Of a stretch of 64,000 nt of DNA, positions 25,619 through 33,605 are shown in pieces; within the stretch, counting starts at the first letter, position 1; the number at the start of each line of letters is the position of its first letter. Source of the stretch: Neisseria meningitidis (GTDB taxonomy: Bacteria; Pseudomonadota; Gammaproteobacteria; Burkholderiales; Neisseriaceae); NCBI RefSeq assembly GCF_900638555.1, contig NZ_LR134525.1, positions 62,001-126,000 on the forward strand, given 5' to 3'. The translations under genes were made by a program, and so were the position numbers. The notes beneath the pieces were generated by a model. It had not been told where the DNA came from. It searched no databases and saw only the letters and a program-made list of their open reading frames with translations.

Positions 25619-26284
25619 ATGACGTTTACCGCAGTCCTCTTCGATCTCGACGGCGTCATCACCGACACCGCCGAATACCACTACCGCGCGTGGAAAAAGC
25701 TCGCCGAAGAACTGGGCATCGGCATCGACCGCAAGTTTAACGAGCAGCTCAAAGGCGTGTCGCGCGACGATTCGCTCAAACGCATTCTCGCGCACGGCGG
25801 CAAAACCGTCAGCGAAGCCGAGTTCGCCGAACTGACCCGCCGTAAAAACGACAACTACGTCGAGATGATTCAGTCAGTCAAACCCGAAGATGTGTACCCC
25901 GGCATTTTGCCGCTGCTGGAAGCATTGAGGGCAAACGGCAAAAAAATCGCCCTCGCGTCCGCCAGTAAAAACGGCCCGTTCCTGCTCGAACGCATGGGGC
26001 TGACCCACTTCTTCGACGCCGTCGCCGACCCTGCCGCCGTCGCGCATTCCAAACCCGCCCCCGACATCTTCCTCGCCGCCGCCGAGGGCGTGGGCGCGGA
26101 CATCCGTCGCTGCATCGGCATCGAAGACGCCGCAGCAGGAGTAGCCGCCATCAAAGCCGCCGGCGCCTTGCCCATCGGCGTAGGCAAAGCCGAAGACTTG
26201 GGCAGCGACATCGCGCTGGTGTCCGACACCGCCGGGCTGACCTACGCCTACCTGCAAAACGTGTGGGCACAGTCGGGCAGGTAA
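25619..26284 (+). CDS. pgmB: Beta-phosphoglucomutase, copy 2
   Basis: A full-length 221-residue second copy with all HAD motifs intact (Asp9 and Asp11 in [27 protein letters not shown]). It differs from copy 1 at about eight residues, for example GKTVSEAEF for [18 protein letters not shown] for LLETLKANG, and YAYLQNVW for YVYLQSVW, with many silent changes too. This is more than expected for a fresh tandem duplication. The native mapA promoter is absent, so expression may come from the ars segment or not at all. Confidence 0.9.
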   Translation: MTFTAVLFDLDGVITDTAEYHYRAWKKLAEELGIGIDRKFNEQLKGVSRDDSLKRILAHGGKTVSEAEFAELTRRKNDNYVEMIQSVKPEDVYPGILPLLEALRANGKKIALASASKNGPFLLERMGLTHFFDAVADPAAVAHSKPAPDIFLAAAEGVGADIRRCIGIEDAAAGVAAIKAAGALPIGVGKAEDLGSDIALVSDTAGLTYAYLQNVWAQSGR

Positions 26285-26314
26285 AACGCGTCAGATAAAG
26301 TGTCAAGGAAGCAA

Positions 26315-26352
26315 AAGACCGTCTGAACAGTGTTTCAGACGGCCTTTTTGCT
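26315..26352. terminator. Inverted DUS pair after pgmB copy 2
   Basis: AAGACCGTCTGAACA and TGTTTCAGACGGCCTTTTTG form the stem. Bases 26353-26460 up to nadB hold no gene. Confidence 0.75.
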
Positions 26353-26460
26353 TTTAGAACAGAATGATAACCCAACTTACGCAACCCTAAAAACTAAATG
26401 CCAATCTCTTAACCATGCTATTCAAATTTATTTGAACGATTTTTTTCTAACCAGCCAACC

Positions 26461-27969
26461 TTAACAATCACTATTAAAATGCGCGCCGATGTTCTGTCTC
26501 CGCCTGTATGCGGCTTGGGCGACGGCGAGGCTGCATTCGAGCAGGTTGCGGTTTTCGTATTCGGACGCGGTGTGCGGTTCGGCTTGGTTTTGCTTCCAAA
26601 GCTGCAGTTGGGCGATGGCGCGGCGCAGGCCGGTATCGTTGCGTAGGATGCCTAGATGGCGTTGGTTGAACGTTTGCAGGACGGGGCGGCTGAATGTGTT
26701 TTGAAGGTCGTCTGAAAAGATGCCTGCTTCGGCGGAGAGGCTTTCAGACGGCCTTTGGAATGGTTCGGCTTGGAATGCTTGTCCGTCTGCGATGGCTTGG
26801 GCGCAGAGCCTTGCGGTCACGACGCATTCGAGCAGGGAGTTGCTGGCAAGGCGGTTGGCTCCGTGCAGCCCAGTGCAGGCGGTTTCGCCCAAGGCGTAGA
26901 GCTGCGGCAGGGAGGTTCTGCCGCAGGGGTCGGTTTGGATGCCGCCGCAGGTGTAGTGTTGCACGGGGCGGACGGGGATGGCTTGGCGCGTGATGTCTAG
27001 GCCGCATTGGGATAAACAGTGTCGATGGATGGATGGGAAATGCCGGCGGACGAACGCTGCGGGTTGATGGCTGATGTCGAGCGAGACGAAGTCTTGCGTT
27101 TGTTTGGCGATTTCGGCTGCGATGGCGCGGGCAACGATGTCGCGCGGTGCGAGTTCGGCGCGGCGGTCGTAATGCGGCATAAATCGTTCGCCCGCTTGGT
27201 TGGTCAGGATGCCGCCTTCGCCGCGCACGGCTTCGGAAATCAGGAAGGTGCGGCCGTTTTCAGACGACCTTGCCAAGCCTGTGGGGTGGAATTGGATAAA
27301 TTCGAGGTTTTCGACTGCGCAGCCTGCACGTATCGCCATGGCGATGGCGTCGCCCGTGCATTCGGGCGGCGTGGTGGTGGCGGCGTAAATCTGCCCGAGG
27401 CCACCGCCTGCGAGTACGGTATGGCTGGCACGGATGTTGTAGGTTTCTTGCGTTCGGCGGTCGAGGACGGTCAGTCCGCACGCCGCACCTGATTCGGTTT
27501 GGATGTCCAACGCCATCTGCCGCTCGTAAACGCGGATGTTCGGGCGACGGCGTATTTGGACAATCAGGCTCTGCATGACGGCTTCGCCCGTGTAGTCGGC
27601 GACGTGGGCGATTCGGCGGCAGGTGTGCCCGCCTTCGCGCGTCAGGTGCAGGCCGTCATGACTCCGGTCGAACGCCACGCCCTGCGCCAGCAGCCATTCG
27701 ATTGCCGGTTTGCCCTGCGACAGGATGGTGCGGACGGCGGCTTCGTTGCACAAACCTGCGCCCGCTTCCAAAGTATCGGCAACGTGTTTTTCGATGTCGT
27801 CCTCTCCCGACCACGCCGCCGCAATCCCGCCTTGCGCATGACGGCTGGCGGTGTCGTCCAGCCGGTTTTTGCACAAAATGACGATGCGGAACGATTCAGG
27901 CAGCGACAGGGCGAGCGTCAGTGCCGCCAGCCCGTTTCCGGCAATCAATACGTCGCAATCGGTTTGCAT
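26461..27969 (-). CDS. nadB: L-aspartate oxidase
   Basis: A cytoplasmic FAD enzyme that oxidises L-aspartate to iminoaspartate, the first step of de novo NAD synthesis. The 502 residues have the FAD-binding [18 protein letters not shown] at the N-terminus, [11 protein letters not shown] (about 43), the succinate-dehydrogenase-like HPTGL and SEAVRGEGG blocks (about 225-250), YTCGGIQTD and [15 protein letters not shown]. Iminoaspartate passes to NadA, encoded upstream on the same strand beyond the SMR gene. Two AG-type DUS copies lie in the coding region. Confidence 0.94.
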
Positions 27970-28004
27970 GGTGTTGTCCTTGTTTGAGAGGTCGTCTGAA
28001 ACGG

Positions 28005-28017
28005 TATAGTGGATTAA
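28005..28017. repeat. Solitary partial Correia terminal repeat
   Basis: TATAGTGGATTAA abuts the SMR stop codon. No matching right end is found nearby, so it is a remnant of an excised or deleted element, or chance. Confidence 0.4.
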
Positions 28018-28353
28018 TCAATGCCCCGACATATGCGACATGGTATTGAGCAGCACCACGCCCAGCAAAATCAAACCGATGCTGACAATCCCAATGAAAT
28101 CAGCTTTCTCACCGAAAAACACCACGCTGACTAAAGCCGTTAAAACCAGTCCCACGCCTGCCCAAATGGCGTATGCTGTAGCCAGCGGCATGGTTTTCAG
28201 TGTCATAGACAAGGCCCAAAAACACACCGAAAAGCTGACTATCACGCCAATAGAAGGCCACAGTTTGCTAAACCCGCCACTCAGTTTGAGCATGGAAGAA
28301 CCGCAGACTTCGCTTAAAATTGCTACAGTCAGAAAGAGCCAGTGCATTTGCAT
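28018..28353 (-). CDS. Small multidrug resistance (SMR/EmrE-type) efflux protein
   Basis: A 111-residue inner-membrane protein with four membrane helices. The SMR family exports cationic drugs or guanidinium in exchange for protons as a dimer. The key acidic residue of helix 1 is present (WLFLTVAILSEVCGSS, Glu15), as are the helix-3 motif YAIWAGVGLVLTALV and the C-terminal GIVSIGLILLGVVLLN. It lies between nadA and nadB on the same strand, with its own TATAAT-like -10 (minus strand, about 28388). Substrate unknown. Confidence 0.88.
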   Translation of the reverse strand: MQMHWLFLTVAILSEVCGSSMLKLSGGFSKLWPSIGVIVSFSVCFWALSMTLKTMPLATAYAIWAGVGLVLTALVSVVFFGEKADFIGIVSIGLILLGVVLLNTMSHMSGH

Positions 28354-28503
28354 GTTTTTACCTGATAAATGAAAGAAAGTATAATTATATCAATGCAATA
28401 ACATAAAAAACAGTCTTGTTTTTAAAGATTTTTTGTGCGCAAACCCCGTCTTGGGAAAGCAGGCGGGCGGTATTTTCAGGCTGCACCCATTACGAACGGC
28501 AAA

Positions 28504-29616
28504 TCAGGCGGGACCCATGCCGTTGAACACATCCCCGCGTTTGAGTCCTGCCGCGAAGTCGAGCATACGCTGCAAAGGCAGTTTGGCGGCTTCGCCCAGC
28601 TTCCTGTCCAACAGGATTTCGTTACGTCCGCTTGTCAGGGCGTATTTGATGCCGCCCAGCGAATTCATCGCCATCCACGGGCAGAACGCGCAGCTTTTAC
28701 AGCTTCCACCGTTGCCCGCCGTCGGCGCGGCGATAAATTGTTTGTCGGGCGCCTGCTTTTGCATTTCGTGCAGGATGCCCAAATCGGTCGCCACGATGAA
28801 TTTTTTTTCAGGACGCGATACGGCGGCTTTGAGCAGTTTGCTGGTCGAGCCGACCACGTCGCCCAGTTCGATGACGCTTTGCGGCGATTCGGGATGAACC
28901 AGCACCACCGCGTCGGGATGTTCCGCTTTCAACGCCGCCAGCTCCTGCCCTTTAAATTCGTTGTGGACGATGCACGAACCCTGCCACAACAGCATATCCG
29001 CGCCCGTTTCGCGGCAGATGTAGTCGCCGAGGTGGCGGTCGGGTCCCCAAATCAGCTTCTCGCCGCGTGATTTCAAATACGATACGATTTCTAACGCCAC
29101 CGAAGACGTTACCACCCAATCGGCACGCGCTTTCACGGCGGCGGAAGTGTTGGCGTACACCACCACCGTGCGGTCGGGGTGTTGGTCGCAAAACGCTGAA
29201 AACGCTTCTTCCGGGCAACCCAAATCCAAAGAACATTCCGCCTCCAAATCAGGCATCAGCACCGTTTTTTCAGGGCAGAGGATTTTCGCGCTCTCGCCCA
29301 TGAAGCGCACACCAGCCACCACCAGCGTACCGGCTTCGTGTTCCGCACCGAAGCGCGCCATTTCCAGCGAATCGCCCACGCATCCGCCCGTCTCCAAAGC
29401 CAAATCCTGAATCAGCGGATCAACGTAATAATGCGCCACCAAGACCGCGTTTGTCTCCTTCAGCAAGGCCTTGATTTCGTCTTTCAGACGATCTGCCGTC
29501 TCGCGGTCGGGCGTGTCGGCAACCTTCGCCCACGCCTGACGGATTTGGCAGGCGGAAGTCGGCGTTTGGATGAGTGGCATATCGTAATCGAACGAGCGGC
29601 GGGCGGCGGTTTGCAT
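28504..29616 (-). CDS. nadA: Quinolinate synthase
   Basis: A [4Fe-4S] enzyme that condenses iminoaspartate with dihydroxyacetone phosphate to quinolinate. The 370 residues contain [43 protein letters not shown] and [14 protein letters not shown], with the cluster cysteines. I chose the ATG at 29616 ([14 protein letters not shown]) since AAGGAAAC is right before it; longer starts run through a DUS (MPSENQ). The promoter and operator candidate lies at 29683-29712. Confidence 0.93.
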   Translation of the reverse strand: MQTAARRSFDYDMPLIQTPTSACQIRQAWAKVADTPDRETADRLKDEIKALLKETNAVLVAHYYVDPLIQDLALETGGCVGDSLEMARFGAEHEAGTLVVAGVRFMGESAKILCPEKTVLMPDLEAECSLDLGCPEEAFSAFCDQHPDRTVVVYANTSAAVKARADWVVTSSVALEIVSYLKSRGEKLIWGPDRHLGDYICRETGADMLLWQGSCIVHNEFKGQELAALKAEHPDAVVLVHPESPQSVIELGDVVGSTSKLLKAAVSRPEKKFIVATDLGILHEMQKQAPDKQFIAAPTAGNGGSCKSCAFCPWMAMNSLGGIKYALTSGRNEILLDRKLGEAAKLPLQRMLDFAAGLKRGDVFNGMGPA

Positions 29617-29682
29617 GATGTTTCCTTGTAGCTGGTTTTCAGACGGCATGAAGGTTTGCCGTCTGTTTTTCAAACTGTTTTA

Positions 29683-29707
29683 TATTATGCTCAACTTGAG
29701 TATAATA
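29683..29707 (-). promoter_or_regulatory. Palindromic operator candidate over the nadA promoter
   Basis: A 25-base palindrome centred on C29695 with 12-base arms and one mismatch per arm (TATTAT-G-CTCAA-C-TTGAG-T-ATAATA). On the minus strand a -35 TTGCTT (29712-29707) and -10 CATAAT (29689-29684) with a 17-base spacer enclose it. A repressor bound here would block nadA transcription. The NrtR/NadQ-like protein encoded at 29921 is the obvious candidate. Confidence 0.6.
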
Positions 29708-29780
29708 AGCAAGGTCGTCTGAAAACAGGTTTGCGATACCGTAAAACCGACCTGCTTCGTTCCGACAAACCGCTTTGGTT

Positions 29781-29886
29781 TATAGTGGATTAACAAAAAT
29801 CAGGACAAGGCGACGAAGCCGCAGACAGTACAAATAGTACGGCAAGGCGAGGCAACGCTGTACTGGTTTAAATTTAATCCACTATA
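29781..29886. mobile_element. Correia element (106 bp) upstream of the NadQ-like gene
   Basis: TATAGTGGATTAACAAAAAT at the left, AAATTTAATCCACTATA at the right. It ends 34 bases before the start codon at 29921. Together with the nadA promoter it fills the region 29617-29920. Confidence 0.95.
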
Positions 29887-29920
29887 CAATAAAGCCTTTC
29901 CCACCCGCAGAAAGCCGAGC

Positions 29921-30859
29921 ATGGACGCCTACCCCGAAGCCGAAGCTCCGCCGCAAAGCATCGTCGAGCTGGTTCCCGTATTGATTGCCGTTACCGACGG
30001 CGGGCTGCGGGTATTGACCGTCGCCCAAGGCACGCTCCTGCCCAACGGCCCGCTCTCCCCCCTGCGCAATTCCTTGCAGGCAGGCGTAAAACTGTGGGTC
30101 GCCAAGCAGACTTCGCAGCCTATGGGCTATGTGGAACAGCTTTACACCTTTGTCGATACCCACCGCCGCAACGAACACGGCATGCCCGTCTTGTACGTCA
30201 GCTATTTGGGGCTGGTGCGCGAGGCAGCCGACAGCATCCTGCATCCCGATGCGAAATGGCAGGACTGCTACGGCTATTTCCCGTGGGAAGACTTGCGCAC
30301 CGACGGCGGACAGCGCGACGCCGTCGTCGGCCGCCTGCGCATTTGGGCAAACTCGGCGGACACGGAGGAAGTGCGTCAAATGCGGCTCAAGCGCATTCAT
30401 TTGTGCTGGGGGGTCGAACCGGAAAACTGGTCGGAAGAATACGTTTTACAACGCTATGAAATGTTGTATGAAAGCGGTCTGATAGTGGAAGCCGCCGAGC
30501 CGCAGGCAAACTTCGACTTCGCGCTTACGGGGCAGCCCATGCGCCACGACCACCGCCGCGTACTGGCGACCGCCCTGTCTCGCCTGCGCGCCAAAATCAA
30601 ATACCGCCCCGTGATTTTTGAACTGATGCCGCCCGAATTCACGCTGCTGCAACTGCAAAACAGCGTCGAAGCCATCAGCGGCAGATTGCTGCACAAGCAA
30701 AACTTCCGCCGCCAGATTCAGCAGCAAAACCTCATCGAGCCGTCGGATACCGGCGTATCGGGCAGCAAAGGCCGTCCCGCGCAGCTTTGCCGCTTCCGCG
30801 ACGACGTCCTGCCCGACAGGCTGATTTCGGACATCGGACTGCCGCTGGGCAGCCGTTAG
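29921..30859 (+). CDS. NrtR/NadQ-like regulator of NAD synthesis (putative)
   Basis: A 312-residue protein between nadA (divergent) and nadC. The first half (about 15-160) looks like a degenerate Nudix-type ligand domain (VLIAVTDGGLRVLTV, YVSYLGLVR) without a proper Nudix box. The C-terminal half has the winged-helix pattern of NrtR-type repressors: FELMPPEFTLLQLQNSVEA, LHKQNFRRQI, and GRPAQLCRFRDD. Such proteins sense NAD metabolites and repress nad genes. No enzyme function is expected. Its start is preceded by a Correia element, so its own control may be altered. The function is inferred from fold pattern and context. Confidence 0.65.
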   Translation: MDAYPEAEAPPQSIVELVPVLIAVTDGGLRVLTVAQGTLLPNGPLSPLRNSLQAGVKLWVAKQTSQPMGYVEQLYTFVDTHRRNEHGMPVLYVSYLGLVREAADSILHPDAKWQDCYGYFPWEDLRTDGGQRDAVVGRLRIWANSADTEEVRQMRLKRIHLCWGVEPENWSEEYVLQRYEMLYESGLIVEAAEPQANFDFALTGQPMRHDHRRVLATALSRLRAKIKYRPVIFELMPPEFTLLQLQNSVEAISGRLLHKQNFRRQIQQQNLIEPSDTGVSGSKGRPAQLCRFRDDVLPDRLISDIGLPLGSR

Positions 30860-30876
30860 CCCGTTTTCAGACGACC

Positions 30877-31031
30877 TATAGTGGATTAACAAAAATCAGG
30901 ATAAGGCGACGAAGCCGCAGACAGTACAAATAGTACGGAACCGATTCACTTGGTGCTTCAGCACCTTAGAGAATCGTTCTCTTTGAGCTAAGGCGAGGCA
31001 ACGCCGTACTGGTTTTTGTTAATCCACTATA
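30877..31031. mobile_element. Full-length Correia element (155 bp) upstream of nadC
   Basis: TATAGTGGATTAACAAAAAT at the left, TTTTTGTTAATCCACTATA at the right, long-form core. It ends 56 bases before the nadC start and probably separates nadC from read-through of the regulator gene. Confidence 0.95.
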
Positions 31032-31087
31032 AAATGAAGTTTTGCCCCATCGGTGCAACACCCATCTTTTTCAACAAAGGAAACCCC

Positions 31088-31969
31088 ATGCCGTCTGAAA
31101 ACACCCTCTTCCCCCTGCCCGATACCCTGTTGCGTCCCATGGTAGAACAAGCCTTGAGCGAAGACTTGGGCAGGCGCGGCGACATTACGTCCGCCGCCGT
31201 CATCGCGCCTGACAAAACCGCCAAACTCTTCCTCGTCAGCCGCGAAGACGGCGTTATTGCCGGTATGGACTTGGCGCGTATCGCCTTTCAGACGATGGAT
31301 CCGTCCGTCCGCTTCCAAGCCGAAATCCACGACGGACAAGCCGTCCGCGCAGGTCAGACGCTTGCCGCCGTCGAAGGCAACGCCCGTGCGCTGCTCGCCG
31401 CCGAACGCACCGCGCTCAACTACCTCACGCACTTAAGCGGCATCGCCACCGCCACCGCGCGTGCCGTTGCCGAAGTCGCCAAATACGGTACAGACATCGT
31501 GTGCAGCCGCAAAACCATCCCCCTGCTGCGCGTCCTGCAAAAATACGCCGTCAGGGCAGGCGGCGGTGTGAACCACCGCATGGGCTTGGACGATGCCGTA
31601 CTCATCAAAGACAACCACCTCGCCTATTGCGGCAGCATCGCCCAAGCAGTTCGGCAGGCAAAACAGGCGGTCGGACCGTTGACTTGCGTGGAAATCGAAG
31701 TGGACACGTTGGCACAACTGGACGAAGCCATCGCGGCGGGCGCAAAACGGATTTTGCTGGACAACATGGACGACGAAACCCTGAAAGAAGCGGCAAACCG
31801 CTGCCACACGCAAACCTCCCACCCCCACACCGTCTATTGCGAAGCATCGGGCGGCATCGGCTTCGACCGACTGAAGCGCGTGGCGCAAACCGGCGTGGAC
31901 GGCATCGCTCTCGGCTATCTGACCCACAGCAGCCGTTCGTTGGACATAGGTCTGGATTTCGTGGCGTGA
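31088..31969 (+). CDS. nadC: Nicotinate-nucleotide pyrophosphorylase (carboxylating)
   Basis: It converts quinolinate and PRPP to nicotinate mononucleotide with release of CO2, completing the nadB-nadA-nadC pathway. The 293 residues contain EDLGRRGDITSAA (about 22), ERTALNYLTHLSGIATATA (about 105), SRKTIPLLRVLQKYAVRAGGG..HR (about 140), the Lys-rich LIKDNHLAYCG and EASGGIGFDRL. ACAAAGGAAA precedes the ATG at 31088; the first codons (MPSEN) contain a DUS. Confidence 0.94.
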   Translation: MPSENTLFPLPDTLLRPMVEQALSEDLGRRGDITSAAVIAPDKTAKLFLVSREDGVIAGMDLARIAFQTMDPSVRFQAEIHDGQAVRAGQTLAAVEGNARALLAAERTALNYLTHLSGIATATARAVAEVAKYGTDIVCSRKTIPLLRVLQKYAVRAGGGVNHRMGLDDAVLIKDNHLAYCGSIAQAVRQAKQAVGPLTCVEIEVDTLAQLDEAIAAGAKRILLDNMDDETLKEAANRCHTQTSHPHTVYCEASGGIGFDRLKRVAQTGVDGIALGYLTHSSRSLDIGLDFVA

Positions 31970-32046
31970 GTTTTAGGGTGCAGGCGGCTGTCTGATATGT
32001 CAGGCAAGGAACCGCTTAACCGTAATCCGGTTATTGCCTCAAGGAG

Positions 32047-32082
32047 GAAATGCCGTCTGAAATATTCTTCAGACGGCATTTC
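32047..32082. terminator. Inverted DUS pair after nadC
   Basis: GAAATGCCGTCTGAA and TTCAGACGGCATTTC enclose a short loop. Bases 31970-32046 hold no gene. Confidence 0.7.
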
Positions 32083-32127
32083 TCGTGAAGGTTGTGATGC
32101 TTTAGAAAAAACAGCGTTTCGGGCAGG

Positions 32128-32282
32128 TATAGTGGATTAACAAAAACCAGTACGGCATTGCCTCGCCTTGGCTCAAAGAGAACGATTCTCTAAGGTGCTG
32201 AAGCATCAAGTGAATCGGTTCCGTACTATTTGTACTGTCTGCGGCTTCGTCGTCTTGTCCTGATTTTTGTTAATCCACTATA
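32128..32282. mobile_element. Full-length Correia element (155 bp) that truncates an ArsR gene
   Basis: TATAGTGGATTAACAAAAAC at the left, TTTTTGTTAATCCACTATA at the right. The remaining ArsR-type frame begins at the very next base, so the element replaced the 5' end of that gene. Confidence 0.95.
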
Positions 32283-32501
32283 CTGATCCAACTGTTGGAC
32301 GGCGATTGCAATATTGCCGAGCTGTCCGAATCCCTGTCCATGCCTGCGACAGCGGTTTCCAACCATTTGAGCCGACTGCGCGTGGAAGGTCTGGTGGACT
32401 TTACGCGTTACCACCGCATTATCGAATACCGCCTGATTTCCGAAGACGCGGCGGCGATTCTGCGGACAATCCGCGATTTGGAAAACAAACGCGCGGTATA
32501 G
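32283..32501 (+). pseudogene. 5'-truncated ArsR-family regulator
   Basis: Codons LIQLLDGDCNIAELSESL, MPATAVSNHLSRLRVEG and LVDFTRYHRIIEYRL run to a stop at 32501. This is the winged helix of an ArsR/SmtB repressor (helix-turn-helix AVSNHLSRLRVEGLV). About 20-25 N-terminal residues, the promoter and the ribosome site were lost at the Correia element. A TTG at 32295 could start a short form without the first helix. I see no link with the ACR3 gene 7 kb away, other than the family name. Confidence 0.75.
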
Positions 32502-32520
32502 TGTTAAAATCCTTTCCTTT

Positions 32521-32550
32521 TGCCGTCTGAACGTTTCAGACGGCATTTTT
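32521..32550. terminator. Inverted DUS pair upstream of the exonuclease gene
   Basis: TGCCGTCTGAACG and CGTTTCAGACGGCATTTTT almost abut, giving a tight hairpin 11 bases before the next ATG. Confidence 0.7.
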
Positions 32551-32560
32551 CGGAAATGTT

Positions 32561-33331
32561 ATGAAAATCACCACTTGGAACGTCAATTCGCTCAATGTGC
32601 GGCTGCCGCAGGTGCAAAACCTGCTTGCCGACAATCCGCCCGATATTTTGGTTTTGCAGGAACTCAAACTCGATCAGGACAAATTTCCGGCCGCCGCTTT
32701 GCAAATGATGGGCTGGCACTGTGTTTGGAGCGGGCAGAAAACCTACAACGGCGTGGCAATCGTCAGCCGCAACGCGCCGGAAGACGTGCATATCGGGCTG
32801 CCCGCGCTGCCGGACGATCCGCAACGGCGTGTGATTGCGGCAACCGTCGGCGGTGTGCGCGTCATCAATGTCTATTGCGTCAACGGCGAAGCCCTCGACA
32901 GCCCGAAATTCAAATATAAAGAACAATGGTTTGCCGCGTTAACCGAATTTGTCCGCGACGAAATGGCACGCCACGGCAAACTGGTGCTGCTGGGCGATTT
33001 CAATATCGCGCCTGCCGATGCGGACTGTTACGACCCTGAAAAATGGCACGAAAAAATCCACTGTTCGTCCGTCGAACGGCAGTGGTTTCAAAATCTGCTG
33101 GATTTGGGACTGGCCGACAGCCTGCGCCAAGTCCATCCCGAAGGCGCGTTTTACACATGGTTCGACTATCGCGGCGCGATGTTCCAACGCAAACTGGGCC
33201 TGCGTATCGACCATATTTTGGTGTCGCCTGCGATGGCGGAGGCGTTGAAGGATGTCCGTGTCGATTTGGAGACGCGCGCGCTGGAGCGTCCGAGCGACCA
33301 CGCGCCGGTGACGGCAGAATTCGATTGGTAA
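32561..33331 (+). CDS. 3' exonuclease NExo (exonuclease III family)
   Basis: A 256-residue EEP-fold nuclease of the ExoIII/APE1 family. The catalytic set is visible: Asn7 in TTWNVNSLN, Glu34 in VLQELKLD, Asp146 and Asn148 in LLGDFNIAP, and the final Asp-His pair in ERPSDHAPV. It has His at residue 167 (KWHEKIHCSS). Established knowledge: meningococci have two paralogues, NApe (an AP endonuclease) and NExo, which has a bulky His at this place, lacks AP endonuclease activity, and acts as a 3'-phosphodiesterase/exonuclease in base repair. This is therefore NExo. Confidence 0.88.
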   Translation: MKITTWNVNSLNVRLPQVQNLLADNPPDILVLQELKLDQDKFPAAALQMMGWHCVWSGQKTYNGVAIVSRNAPEDVHIGLPALPDDPQRRVIAATVGGVRVINVYCVNGEALDSPKFKYKEQWFAALTEFVRDEMARHGKLVLLGDFNIAPADADCYDPEKWHEKIHCSSVERQWFQNLLDLGLADSLRQVHPEGAFYTWFDYRGAMFQRKLGLRIDHILVSPAMAEALKDVRVDLETRALERPSDHAPVTAEFDW

Positions 33332-33605
33332 AAGACCGTGTTTTGATATGGCGTTGACAAACATCCATATCTTTAAGTGATTCAATAGGATAGGCTGCTG
33401 ACTAACCGAAAATAATTGCCTTTTCCCTGACAAACAGCCGGAGTCGGCGGATTGTTCAAGCACAGCCTATTTTTCTGAAAAATTTATGAAATACATAGGG
33501 TTAATATCAGATTTTGGAGCAGTAAAATTTATTATGTATATAATCCGGAGCAGAATCAAATATTAAAAACCGGATTTATTTTAGAATGAATAGTCAGGCT
33601 GCCTT

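Noticed and set aside
32283..32501. Functional link between the truncated ArsR-type gene and the acr3 gene
   Set aside because: They are 7 kb apart, differ in base composition, and ArsR-fold proteins have many ligands; nothing in the sequence ties them together.
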